Source: Smithella sp.
Lineage (GTDB): Bacteria; Desulfobacterota; Syntrophia; Syntrophales; Smithellaceae
Length of the DNA stretch: 64,000 bases
Direction of reading: 5' to 3'
Assembly: GCA_018056685.1 (NCBI GenBank)
Contig: JAGPFC010000004.1
Span: 1 to 64,000 of the forward strand
The notes under the pieces were generated by a model. That model searched no databases and was not told where the DNA came from. It worked only from the letters and a program-made list of their open reading frames with translations. Of this stretch, positions 34,627-42,893 are shown piece after piece; within the stretch, counting starts at the first letter, position 1, and every line of letters begins with the position of its first letter. Position numbers and translations under genes: made by a program.

Positions 34627-35940
34627 TTATTTCAAACGGGGCGACCAGGACGGTGTCACCAGTTTGCTGCTTGTCTCATAAAGCGGCCTCGGACTGGAGC
34701 CATTCGAATTCATGATCACCAGTTTGCTTTTGGACTGCCTGCGGGAGACATACACAATTTGCCTGCCGGAAGGCGACCACGACGGAGATTCGTTATTGGC
34801 GTTATCGGACGTCAGTTGACGGGGATTGCCGCCTTCCGCGTCAATGATAAAGATTTGATACCCGTTATGGCTTTGTCCTTCGTAGGCGATGGCGTCACCG
34901 CGCGGCGACCAGACCGGCGATGAATTATACGTTCCCTCATACGTGATTCTTTTAACATTACCGCCGTCGGTATCCATCGTATAAATTTGCGGCGAGCCGG
35001 AACGGTTGGAAACGAAGGCTATCTTTTTTCCGTCCGGTGACCACGAAGGGGAAACATCGATGGCATAATTATTGGTCAGACGCCGGAGCATTAATGTATT
35101 GATGTCCAGCATATAGATTTCGTTGTTGCCGTCCTTGCTCAACGTTAGTAATAATTTCCGGCCGTCGGGAGAAAAACCACCGCACAGATTAATGCCCTCA
35201 AAAGCGGCGATCTTCCTTTCCAGGCCGGTTTTCAAATTGCGTATGTAAATTTCCGGACGCCCCCGTTTAAAAGACGTGAAAGCGAGCCAATTTCCATCCG
35301 GCGACCAGCGGGGCGTCATCAGAATGGATTTGTGACTGGTCATGCTTTTTAACTCGGTGCCGTCATAGCCGATAGAATGAATATCCGATTTCAGACCGTT
35401 TTTGGGAACAAACGCGATTTTCGTGTTAAAGTCCCCTTCATCATTGACCAGCGCGCGCATAATGTCCACAGCGATGGCTCGGGAAAGCGCCTGGGACTGG
35501 CCTGCCGTCACGCGGTATTTCCTGGCAAAGATATATTCTCCCCGGCCGACATCAAAAAGGTAGCCGTTGGCAATAATGTCCTGATCATTTTTAATCACTT
35601 CACCCTTCAGCAAATAATCGGCTCCCAAAGGTGTCCAATCTGAAGAATTAATTTTATCCGCCGCCGCGTTTGTTTCCAGAGATCCTTTCTGATTGAGAAT
35701 ATTGAAGAGGCCTGTCAGGGCAAGATCCTGCCTGACGGCTTCGGAGATGGCGCTGCCTCTGCCAGACTGTCCGGCGGTTCCCGGCGCGCTGTTGTGAAAA
35801 TCCGCAATCGCGATGGGAATCGGACGAAACGTCGGCGAGTCGATATCCACATAAACTTTTGCAAAGGCGGAATGGTTGAAATCGATGAACGCGCAGCAAA
35901 GCAACAGCCATATAAATTTAAGAACAAGTTTTTTTATCAT
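34627..35940 (-). CDS. tolB: Tol-Pal system protein TolB
   Basis: A 437-residue periplasmic protein. A signal peptide ends at about residue 28 (SAFA before KVYVDID). The N-terminal domain (about 30-170) is followed by a six-bladed beta-propeller with repeated SWSPDGKKIAFVSNRSG-type units, for example PRWSPDGNWLAFTSFKRG and PVWSPRGDAIAYEGQSHNG. It interacts with Pal and TolA. It lies 27 bp after tolA. Confidence 0.95.
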   Translation of the reverse strand: MIKKLVLKFIWLLLCCAFIDFNHSAFAKVYVDIDSPTFRPIPIAIADFHNSAPGTAGQSGRGSAISEAVRQDLALTGLFNILNQKGSLETNAAADKINSSDWTPLGADYLLKGEVIKNDQDIIANGYLFDVGRGEYIFARKYRVTAGQSQALSRAIAVDIMRALVNDEGDFNTKIAFVPKNGLKSDIHSIGYDGTELKSMTSHKSILMTPRWSPDGNWLAFTSFKRGRPEIYIRNLKTGLERKIAAFEGINLCGGFSPDGRKLLLTLSKDGNNEIYMLDINTLMLRRLTNNYAIDVSPSWSPDGKKIAFVSNRSGSPQIYTMDTDGGNVKRITYEGTYNSSPVWSPRGDAIAYEGQSHNGYQIFIIDAEGGNPRQLTSDNANNESPSWSPSGRQIVYVSRRQSKSKLVIMNSNGSSPRPLYETSSKLVTPSWSPRLK

Positions 35941-35967
35941 AGCCGATGATATCCTTTCTTGTAAAAA

Positions 35968-36708
35968 CTATTGCAGTTCCGCCGAATGAAAACGTATGCC
36001 GATTTCAATGCTGTTGTCCCTGACCCAGGCAGGCAGCGGCGGGAACGGGCTTGATTTTTTTACAGCCCGGAGAGCGGAGTCGTCAAAGTAACTGTTGCCA
36101 GAACGCTGTTCAAAACCCGCGTATTCCAGCATACCGTTGCGCGCAATTTTCACACCGATAATCGTGGTAATGTTTCTGTTTGGCATTAATGATTGCGGCA
36201 TGGTCCAGTTCTGTTTCACCCTGGACCATACAGCGCTGATATATTCATTGGTTTGCGCGTTGATGGCTGCGTCCGAGATGGCTGTTCCGGTCGTTCCGGC
36301 TGCTTGACCGACAGCGTCGGCCTGAGTGTTCTGCCGGTTCTGCTGGCTTTGCCGGATGTTATTGAGAGCTTTTTCAATATTGAATCTGTCAGTGTCCTGA
36401 GTTCTGACAGTTGTAGGAGTGATGCCCGTAAGCTTGTTCTTGAGAATAACGGCGCTTGGCGCTTTGACGGTTTGCAGCATCTCCTGCATGCTGGAGGTGC
36501 CGGAGGTTGCGCCGGACGTCGCGATCACTTCGGAACCGACGAGCTGAACCGAATAAATCGGTCCAAAAGTAAGACGTCGGGAAGTTGTCGGGACGGAAAT
36601 GAGAATGATGGTAACGACAATCAAATGGCAGACAAGGGAAAAGAAAATCATGTTGTTGAGGTTGCCGTCATGTCCGCCGTGGCTTTTGCCGGGCATCCGG
36701 GGCATCAT
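35968..36708 (-). CDS. tolA: TolA-like/TonB C-terminal domain protein
   Basis: A 246-residue protein in the tolA position. One membrane helix lies at about residues 20-40 (FFSLVCHLIVVTIILISVP). The middle is a Thr/Gln/Asn/Ala-rich linker and the C-terminal ~90 residues form a TonB/TolA domain (VGVKIARNGMLEYAGFEQRS, then SPFPPLPAWV). Its linker lacks the long Lys/Ala helix of E. coli TolA and is much shorter. It overlaps tolR by 4 bp. It links the TolQR motor to the outer membrane. Confidence 0.85.
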   Translation of the reverse strand: MMPRMPGKSHGGHDGNLNNMIFFSLVCHLIVVTIILISVPTTSRRLTFGPIYSVQLVGSEVIATSGATSGTSSMQEMLQTVKAPSAVILKNKLTGITPTTVRTQDTDRFNIEKALNNIRQSQQNRQNTQADAVGQAAGTTGTAISDAAINAQTNEYISAVWSRVKQNWTMPQSLMPNRNITTIIGVKIARNGMLEYAGFEQRSGNSYFDDSALRAVKKSSPFPPLPAWVRDNSIEIGIRFHSAELQ

Positions 36709-37127
36709 TTTGTTTCCTCAGGCGGTTCCGTAATCATCCCCAGTTTATCGACACCGGATTTGCGCACTTCCGACATAACCTCGACCACAAAACCATACGG
36801 GACATTTTTATCGGCGCGGAGAAACAACTCGCGATCGATTCTGTTGGAGAAGATCGCTTCCAGTTTGGGATTTAACTCTCCCAGTTGTAATTTTGTCTTG
36901 TTGAGGAATATTTCCTTCGAATCGCTGATGGTCAGCACGAGTTTTTCCTCGGTGACATCCATGCTTTTTGATTGTACCTTCGGCAGGTTGACATCAATGC
37001 CCATGGAAAGCATCGGCGCCGTGACCATGAAGATAACCAGCAACACCAGCATGACATCCACTAAAGGCGTTACGTTGATTTCGGCCAGCGGTTTATCGGT
37101 ATGATGGATTCTGCGAAATTTACTCAT
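36705..37127 (-). CDS. tolR: Biopolymer transport protein TolR/ExbD family
   Basis: A 140-residue protein with one membrane helix (about residues 20-42) containing the proton-path aspartate in TPLVDVMLVLLVIFMV, and a periplasmic domain ending DKLGMITEPPEETK. It forms the proton-driven motor with TolQ. It lies 20 bp after tolQ and overlaps tolA by 4 bp (ATGA). Confidence 0.92.
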   Translation of the reverse strand: MSKFRRIHHTDKPLAEINVTPLVDVMLVLLVIFMVTAPMLSMGIDVNLPKVQSKSMDVTEEKLVLTISDSKEIFLNKTKLQLGELNPKLEAIFSNRIDRELFLRADKNVPYGFVVEVMSEVRKSGVDKLGMITEPPEETK

Positions 37128-37147
37128 AGAAAAAGCTTTCCCGACTT

Positions 37148-37867
37148 TTACCTTCGGACAAAATGCCGTTCGACAATATTTAATAATTCAGAAGCGAAAT
37201 TTTCCATTTCCTGAACCATGTTTTTGGACTGATTCAAAAAGTAATTGTAGAAAATAACGGCGGGGATGGCCGCGGCAAGACCGGCGGCAGTGGCAATCAG
37301 CGCTTCCGAAATACCGGGAGCCACAACAGCCAGTGTTGCCGTTCCGCGGGCGCCGATGCCTTTAAAGGTATCCATGATACCCCAGACCGTACCGAATAAT
37401 CCGATGAACGGACTGGCCGAACCTGTCGTGGCCAGAAAACCGAGAGCGCTTTCGAGTTTCGTCATTTCCGTATTGCACGCTCTGTTCATGGCGCGCTCCA
37501 GATTATCCAGCGATGAGAGACTGATTTCGTCGCCGCCCGCCGCGTCGCTGGCCTGTTTGTTGATTCTGGTCAATTCCGTATAACCGACCCGGAAAACTTC
37601 CGCGAGGGTGGAATTGTCATATTTCTTGGCCGCGGGCATCACGTCGGATAGTTTGGAACTGCGCGTATAATCGGAGGCGAAGGCATCGTTTTCCTTGTTC
37701 ACTTTCCGGTAATAGCGGTATTTCAGAAAAATAATCGCCCACGAAACCACGGAAAAAACAAAGAGCAACAGTAAAACAAACTGCACCATCAGTCCGGCAT
37801 CGAGAACCATACCCAAAAGACTGCCGTGGAAACTACCGCCCAAGTCTAAAGAACCAATCTCTTTCAC
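37148..37867 (-). CDS. tolQ: Biopolymer transport protein TolQ/ExbB family
   Basis: A 239-residue inner-membrane protein with three helices: about residues 20-48 (VLDAGLMVQFVLLLLFVFSV), 140-165 (ATTGSASPFIGLFGTVWGIM) and 180-205 (IATAAGLAAAIPAVIFYNYF). These are the ExbB/TolQ signatures. Together with TolR it converts proton motive force to movement of TolA. It is the first gene of the tol-pal operon and is preceded by a plausible promoter. Confidence 0.93.
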   Translation of the reverse strand: MKEIGSLDLGGSFHGSLLGMVLDAGLMVQFVLLLLFVFSVVSWAIIFLKYRYYRKVNKENDAFASDYTRSSKLSDVMPAAKKYDNSTLAEVFRVGYTELTRINKQASDAAGGDEISLSSLDNLERAMNRACNTEMTKLESALGFLATTGSASPFIGLFGTVWGIMDTFKGIGARGTATLAVVAPGISEALIATAAGLAAAIPAVIFYNYFLNQSKNMVQEMENFASELLNIVERHFVRR

Positions 37868-37904
37868 TATTTATTCTCCAGTCAGGAATCAATTTTTTTT
37901 GCGT

Positions 37905-37933
37905 AAACTAAAGGAAAAAGACAGCCTTGTCAA
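37905..37933 (-). promoter_or_regulatory. Candidate tolQ promoter
   Basis: On the minus strand TTGACA (37933-37928) and TAGTTT (37910-37905) with a 17-bp spacer lie about 38 bp upstream of tolQ. The -35 is perfect, the -10 matches at three positions. It separates the tol-pal genes from the upstream cyclase gene. Confidence 0.45.
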
Positions 37934-38012
37934 TACATCTTTTAGAGTGTTGCGGCGGCGTCAGATCACGTTACGAAGGAAAATGGATGAATGAGTGTCC
38001 GCAAATAACCGG

Positions 38013-38816
38013 TCAGGGGATAATCGCGAAAACCCTTGCTGGCGCTCCCGTTGCCCCTTTAATCGACATGGGAATGACATGCAGTGTTGCACCCTTTGCG
38101 GGCAGTTTATCCAGATGGGCAATATTTTCCAGCGCGAGTTTATTGGCGCCACAGATAACACGGTGAACCCGGAAATCCTGCGACTTCCCGTAATCAATGC
38201 TCGGCGTATCAAGGGCAATGCCTCTGATATTCCGTTTCGTTGTCAGAAACTCCGCTGCCTCCTTGGAAAAAGCCGGAAAACTCAAATCCGGAATTGCCGA
38301 CAAACCTTTCTTATCTGTACCCAATACGCGCTTCAGGTCCGGATAAAATTGCGTACCGATTCCCGTGTACATAATCACCCATGCTCCGGCCGGAATCCGG
38401 CCGTGTTTCTTTTCCCATTTTTTAATATCCTCTATCGACAGAAGATAATTCCGATTACCGGCGCACTGTTTTCGCACGTCGATCTTTACCGCCGGCCCAA
38501 TCCACTCCTCCAGAGGAATTTGATCAATGGCGCGCCCATGCTTTGCAAAATGAAGGGGCGCGTCGGTATGCGTGCCGCCGTGTTCCGAAGCCGCGTAAAA
38601 ATTTGCCGCATACCAGTAACCCTTATCGGTCATGCCATGAAACTCCTGCGTCAGTTTAAACGGTGTTGCGTTCGGCCAGTAGATTGTATGTTCATCATAA
38701 GCATACGTCATATCCAGAATCTTCCCCGAATGATCAGCAGCATGGCCAGACCAGGCCACCACGGCAATCATCACCGCTGCATACACCGACGTCAGAAATG
38801 CTTTCCTGATTTCCAT
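38013..38816 (-). CDS. Exported cyclase-family (kynurenine formamidase-like) metallohydrolase
   Basis: A 267-residue protein with a signal peptide (about residues 1-27, ending GHA before ADHSGK). EHGGTHTDAPLHF near residue 79-91 is the zinc/manganese-binding HxGTHxDxPxH motif of the cyclase/kynurenine formamidase family, and ALDTPSIDYG is a second conserved block. Family members hydrolyse N-formylkynurenine, isatin and related amides or lactones. Export to the periplasm is uncommon for characterised members. It lies 18 bp after a PhcB-like methyltransferase gene, with which it probably forms an operon. Confidence 0.82.
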   Translation of the reverse strand: MEIRKAFLTSVYAAVMIAVVAWSGHAADHSGKILDMTYAYDEHTIYWPNATPFKLTQEFHGMTDKGYWYAANFYAASEHGGTHTDAPLHFAKHGRAIDQIPLEEWIGPAVKIDVRKQCAGNRNYLLSIEDIKKWEKKHGRIPAGAWVIMYTGIGTQFYPDLKRVLGTDKKGLSAIPDLSFPAFSKEAAEFLTTKRNIRGIALDTPSIDYGKSQDFRVHRVICGANKLALENIAHLDKLPAKGATLHVIPMSIKGATGAPARVFAIIP

Positions 38817-38834
38817 GATGGACCTTTATCTGTC

Positions 38835-39956
38835 TTACTGGCGTTTTTCGATTTTTAAGAAATAGTTGATTCCTAAAGGTTCCTGGAGGACTTCCATGTT
38901 TTTGATCTGATGGGGTGGAATGCCACGGGCAAAATCGAACATCTCCTCTTTTGTTCTATAGATTAATTTCCACTCACAAACGTAATCCAGCATGAACCGT
39001 ATATCGGTCGGGGTGTCAGAGGAAAAATTCCCGACAACCAGGGCGCCGGCGGGCTGGAGCAGCTCAAAGACATGTTTCGTCAGGGCGATGGTTCCCTTTG
39101 TCGGATCATCTTGAAACGTTTTGATGTAGTCATAGAGACCGGCGGAATAGATCAAATTGTAGTCTTTGCTTTTCAATTTCATGGTGCTGTATTTTAAGGG
39201 CAGAAGCGCTTTACGGATGCCTTTGAAATCACGCCTTGGATTACAGTATTTGAGAAATGGCTTCCGGGGGATAGCAACATGATAGTTTCCCTTCATCAGA
39301 TGGAAAGCATTGCCCAGAACGTAAAACAACCGTGGATCAGCGCACTCCCGGCAAACACTCCGTATAGTTTTGATGTCATGGTCGAAAGCGTGAAAATGCA
39401 AGGTGTTGCTACTGTGATCTCCGGCGAGCACATCCTGGATTTCCATGGCGGGACCGGCGGCAATGCTCAAAATTCGCCCGCCCCCTTTTTCCCTTACCTG
39501 ATGAATATGACTCCGAAGGAATGCCCGGCGGTTCCGAAGCGCCTGGCCGGTCATGCATTCCGTCGCCTGTTTATGGGCAAACATGCCAAAGGGTGTATGG
39601 CCCTCGAATGCATTTCTATATATTATTCTCATTGATTCGGCGTCGCCCGCATAACCTTCCGGCTTGTCGATGATCCGGCGATAGAAAGGAGCTTCCTCAT
39701 AAAGAACGCGCCGGAACGTGGATTGCCGGACAAACTCTTCATGTTTTATCCGCTCTTCATGCGATAGTCCCCGATGGATTGCCCACAATTGTTCCATGAT
39801 GGGGCGTCGCCATGATTCCATTTTTGAGAGTTCAAGTGTCAGGATGGCTTCAAGCTCTTTCCCTTTTTCCGGACGGCGATTCAAGGTCTCACGCCTCTCC
39901 AGATAACCTTTCTCGAGTTCCTGAAACAGGTTACGAAATTGTGGTAAGATATTCAT
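38835..39956 (-). CDS. Class I SAM methyltransferase-like protein, PhcB-like
   Basis: A 373-residue protein. The middle region has IIDKPEGYAGDAESMRIIY, close to the KPxGYAGD motif of PhcB-type proteins that make 3-hydroxy-fatty-acid methyl ester signals in Ralstonia. GGRILSIAAGPAMEIQDVL follows as a SAM-binding motif I, and YNLIYSAGLYDYI, then GALVVGNFS, as later methyltransferase motifs. The N-terminal ~110 residues are helical. The ATG at 39956 is chosen over a GTG 18 bp upstream; neither has a strong ribosome site. No histidine kinase PhcS or regulator PhcR/PhcA is nearby, so a signalling role is unproven. Confidence 0.65.
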   Translation of the reverse strand: MNILPQFRNLFQELEKGYLERRETLNRRPEKGKELEAILTLELSKMESWRRPIMEQLWAIHRGLSHEERIKHEEFVRQSTFRRVLYEEAPFYRRIIDKPEGYAGDAESMRIIYRNAFEGHTPFGMFAHKQATECMTGQALRNRRAFLRSHIHQVREKGGGRILSIAAGPAMEIQDVLAGDHSSNTLHFHAFDHDIKTIRSVCRECADPRLFYVLGNAFHLMKGNYHVAIPRKPFLKYCNPRRDFKGIRKALLPLKYSTMKLKSKDYNLIYSAGLYDYIKTFQDDPTKGTIALTKHVFELLQPAGALVVGNFSSDTPTDIRFMLDYVCEWKLIYRTKEEMFDFARGIPPHQIKNMEVLQEPLGINYFLKIEKRQ

Positions 39957-40144
39957 AGGATTCTTACTTTTCACGCCATTTTTTTATGTTTGCGAAACAC
40001 TATCAAATCTCGAACAACAAGACAAACAAAATTTGAATGTGATTCAAAAAAAATTGTAACCAATGGAATCTATAGTAGCTCGAAAAGTTGAGCCCCCACT
40101 CTTTTTTCTGGAGCTAAAAAAGTTTTTTAGATATAGTCCCGTGC

Positions 40145-41932
40145 ATGGCCGTATTATTGAACCTGGACAGAATCAGCAAATCATTTGGAAGCAAAGCTCT
40201 TTTCACCGATCTTTCCCTGACGGTTAACGAAGGTGACCGGATGGGAATCATCGGCGATAACGGAACGGGAAAAACCACATTAACCAAAATCATGACGAAC
40301 CTGGAGAGTGCCGATTCCGGTAAGATCGCCATCAGAAGAAACTTAAAAACCGCCTATATCCCTCAAGTCAGCAACTACGAAGCTCATGCCACGGTTTGGG
40401 ATATTGTGGCAAAAACGGCCACCACCGATTTTAAAAATGCCGACGTCAAAACAGCCATAGCGTTAAGCCTTGCCGGATTTGACGATTATACTGTAAAAGT
40501 CAACACCCTTTCCGGCGGCTGGTCCAAGCGCCTCGATATTGCCTGCGGGGTTGTTAACGAACCGGAACTATTAATTCTGGACGAGCCGACCAATCATCTG
40601 GACTATCAGGCGCTGGGCTGGCTGGAAAACTTTTTGGGCTCGGCCAGGTTTACGTGGGTCATGGTCAGCCACGACCGGTTTTTACTGGAGCGCTGCGCCA
40701 ATAGAATTGTGGAAATCAACAAACGGTACGAAGGCAATATTTTTCAATCCGACGGCAGATATGACGATTTTTTGGAAAAACACCTGCTTTACATTGAACA
40801 GCAAAACAAACTCGAAGCCGTGATGTCCAACAAAGTCCGGGCGGAAATCGAGTGGTTAAGAAGAGGCCCCAAAGCCCGCAGGACAAAAGCGAAATACAGG
40901 ATAGACGAAGCCCAGAACCTGATAAAAGAATTGGCGGATCTAAAAGAGAGAAAGCAGCCGTCCCGGACAGAAATCGAATTCAGCTCCTCCGGCAGAAAAA
41001 CCAAAGTGCTGATTAAAATCAAAAACATCAGCAAATCATTCGGCGATAAACATATTCTGAAAAACTTTACCGCCAACCTTACCACAGGCCTGCGTATCGG
41101 ATTACTGGGAGGGAACGGTGTCGGGAAAAGCACCTTGCTGAAACTGCTCAGCAAACAAATAGAACCGGATTCGGGCAGTGTGGAACATGCCGACAATTTA
41201 AAAATAGTTTATTTCGATCAGTTAAGAGAATCTCTGCAGCGGCAAAAAACCGTCAAGCAATATTTGGCGGACGGCAATGACACGGTCATATTCAAAGACA
41301 GATCTGTGCATCTGGTTTCGTGGATGAAGCGGTTCGGTTTTGAACCGGCGCAGATTGACACACCCATTTCAGCGCTGTCCGGCGGAGAACAGGCCCGAAT
41401 ATTCATTGCCCGGCTGATGCTGCAACCAGCGGATATCTTACTTTTGGACGAACCGACCAACGATCTGGATATCAGAACCATCGAAGCGCTTGAAGAAAAC
41501 CTTCTGGAATTCGGCGGCCTGCTGGTGATCGTTTCGCATGACCGCTACATGATATCCAGAGTGTGCGGCTTATTTATCGGCTTCACAACCGACGGCAAAG
41601 CCCAACTTTTTGCCGACTACGAACAATGGGAGGAAAGTTTAAAAACAACCCAAAAAGAAAATGCCGGCAAAGCCCCCAAAACGAATAAAGACATAAAACC
41701 TGAAAAAGCAAAAACAAAACTGAGCTATAAAGAAAAAATGGAACTGGAAAACGTAGAAAAGCAAATTGAAATTTTAGGCGACAAAATTAAAGCAATCGAA
41801 GCTCAGTTGAGTGATCCCAAAAACTTCAGCGACTTTGTTTTACTCCACAAATTGACTCAGGAAATCGCCTCAGGCAAAGAAGCCCTCGACAAATATTATG
41901 AACGTTGGGGAGAACTCAGTGAGCCAAGCTGA
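40145..41932 (+). CDS. ABC-F family ATPase (Uup-like)
   Basis: A 595-residue protein with two ABC domains and no membrane segment. Walker A motifs are GDNGTGKTTL (about residues 38-47) and GGNGVGKSTL (about 321-330); signatures are LSGGWSKRLDIA and LSGGEQARIFIA; Walker B regions are LLILDEPTNHLD and ILLLDEPTNDLD. The linker is charged, and a C-terminal coiled coil (about 525-590) matches Uup. ABC-F proteins act on ribosomes or DNA-linked processes. The first signature has W in place of E. Its TGA stop lies inside a copy of the dispersed repeat. Confidence 0.9.
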   Translation: MAVLLNLDRISKSFGSKALFTDLSLTVNEGDRMGIIGDNGTGKTTLTKIMTNLESADSGKIAIRRNLKTAYIPQVSNYEAHATVWDIVAKTATTDFKNADVKTAIALSLAGFDDYTVKVNTLSGGWSKRLDIACGVVNEPELLILDEPTNHLDYQALGWLENFLGSARFTWVMVSHDRFLLERCANRIVEINKRYEGNIFQSDGRYDDFLEKHLLYIEQQNKLEAVMSNKVRAEIEWLRRGPKARRTKAKYRIDEAQNLIKELADLKERKQPSRTEIEFSSSGRKTKVLIKIKNISKSFGDKHILKNFTANLTTGLRIGLLGGNGVGKSTLLKLLSKQIEPDSGSVEHADNLKIVYFDQLRESLQRQKTVKQYLADGNDTVIFKDRSVHLVSWMKRFGFEPAQIDTPISALSGGEQARIFIARLMLQPADILLLDEPTNDLDIRTIEALEENLLEFGGLLVIVSHDRYMISRVCGLFIGFTTDGKAQLFADYEQWEESLKTTQKENAGKAPKTNKDIKPEKAKTKLSYKEKMELENVEKQIEILGDKIKAIEAQLSDPKNFSDFVLLHKLTQEIASGKEALDKYYERWGELSEPS

Positions 41933-42019
41933 TAATGCGACGCAAACTTCAGAAATGTAGTGTACTGAAGGTTGCTGGACGAATTATCCCAAGAGCGAAG
42001 CGACGTAGGATACTGATCG
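41928..42019 (+). repeat. Dispersed intergenic repeat, copy 1
   Basis: This stretch starts GCTGATAATG, which includes the TGA stop of the ABC-F gene, and contains GGACGAATTATCCCAAGAG then CGAAGCGACG and GGATACTGATCG. The same blocks occur in copy 2 (42308-42440) in the same orientation and in copies 3 and 4 (44932-45106 and 47351-47444) in the opposite orientation. No frame is open. It appears to be a non-coding mobile or recombinogenic repeat of about 90-170 bp. Confidence 0.6.
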
Positions 42020-42076
42020 TTGAGCTTGAACTTAGATATCCGATAATTTCCTGAAAAGATTTGCCGGTACCGGCTA

Positions 42077-42274
42077 TCATTCTTTATTTCTGCACATATC
42101 ATATAAAACATTGCATTTTTCTTCGCAAACCTGCTTCACGCCGATTGTTGACGGACAATCAAAATTACAGCGCTGTTTATCTACCATGCATTTAGCAGTC
42201 GTGCATGACTGACATAACATGGACACTGCAAAAATTAGCACCATAACCATTATTTTAAAGATTCTTTTATTCAT
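42077..42274 (-). CDS. Small cysteine-rich exported protein, possible lipoprotein
   Basis: A 65-residue product. The ATG at 42274 has AAGGAG six bases upstream, so the longer open frame is ignored. A hydrophobic signal (residues 6-20) is followed by LCQSCTTAKC; one of these cysteines could be lipidated although the lipobox is not canonical. The mature part contains six or seven cysteines in about 45 residues (for example CNFDCPS, CEEKCNVLYDMC), suggesting disulfides or metal binding in the periplasm. No family recognised. Confidence 0.6.
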   Translation of the reverse strand: MNKRIFKIMVMVLIFAVSMLCQSCTTAKCMVDKQRCNFDCPSTIGVKQVCEEKCNVLYDMCRNKE

Positions 42275-42307
42275 ATGGACTCCTTTCAAGATCTTAGTGA
42301 TTTTAAT

Positions 42308-42440
42308 CATTAATGAGACCCAAATTTCAGAAACGAATAACCTGAAGGTCACTATAGGTGCACTGAAATTTGATGGTCGAATTATCCCCGAGGCGAATAA
42401 CCTAAAGGTCACTATAGGCCGAGCGGGATAAATGTGGGTC
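42308..42440 (+). repeat. Dispersed intergenic repeat, copy 2, with internal 60-bp direct repeat
   Basis: It shares TAATG-GAC-CAAA-TTCAGAAA and GGTCGAATTATCCC-GAG blocks with copy 1. Inside it, a 25-bp sequence beginning CGAATAACCTGAAGG (42334-42358) recurs with one difference at 42394-42418, a 60-bp period. It lies between the divergently spaced small lipoprotein and GIY-YIG genes and upstream of two GC-rich hairpins. No coding capacity is seen. Confidence 0.6.
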
Positions 42441-42448
42441 TAATTCCC

Positions 42449-42498
42449 CGCCCCTTGGGGCGCAAGTTCTTTTGGATACCCCGCTTCTTGCGGCGGGG
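42449..42498. repeat. Two GC-rich hairpins in the 42.3-42.6 kb intergenic region
   Basis: CGCCCC-TT-GGGGCG (42449-42462) is a perfect palindrome, and CCCCGC (42479-42484) pairs with GCGGGG (42493-42498) over an 8-base loop. Neither has a clear T-run on either strand, so they may be rho-independent-like ends or a REP-type element rather than standard terminators. They lie downstream of the minus-strand GIY-YIG gene. The remainder of 42275-42572 holds only repeat copy 2. Confidence 0.5.
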
Positions 42499-42572
42499 TT
42501 ATTCATTATACAAAATTTCCTTGTAATAATAAACGATTTGATCGGCTCTTTCCGTCATGACTATCCCGGATA

Positions 42573-42893
42573 TTAAGTGCCACGCTTTTCAGTTTTCTTC
42601 AGCGTTGCAATTTTTTTTGTTTTGGGCAGTTTTTTAATTTTGATTTCCAGACGCATGGCGTCGATTCTATTCATCTTCGCGCTTGTGGCCATTAATTCCA
42701 CCGGTCGTCGGGAACGGGTATACTTCGCCGCCGTTCCCTGATTATGAGCGGCAAAACGCCTCCCAATGTTATTGGTCATGCCGGTATAAAGACTTTCATC
42801 GGAACAGCGCAGAATATACACAAGCCACGTCCTGCTCTTTTTCCCGGCTTTGGTCTTTGCCTTGCCCTGAGTCTTGGTTTTTAGTATTTTCAC
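42573..42893 (-). CDS. GIY-YIG nuclease superfamily protein (UPF0213/YhbQ-like)
   Basis: A 106-residue protein with a Lys-rich N-terminal tail, then the GIY-YIG domain: WLVYILRCSDESLYTGMTNN provides the two signature tyrosine strands, IGRRFAAHNQG the arginine helix, and MRLEIKIKKLPK the glutamate. Family members (YhbQ/UPF0213) are small nucleases of unclear role in DNA damage. The GTG at 42893 overlaps the flavin reductase stop as GTGA, suggesting coupling; a TTG 15 bp upstream is the alternative. A Lys/Thr-rich tail also ends the protein. Confidence 0.82.
   Translation of the reverse strand: MKILKTKTQGKAKTKAGKKSRTWLVYILRCSDESLYTGMTNNIGRRFAAHNQGTAAKYTRSRRPVELMATSAKMNRIDAMRLEIKIKKLPKTKKIATLKKTEKRGT

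Noticed and set aside
36193..37104. A 303-codon plus-strand frame opposite tolA and tolR
   Set aside because: It crosses two well-supported genes and its product has only low-complexity segments.
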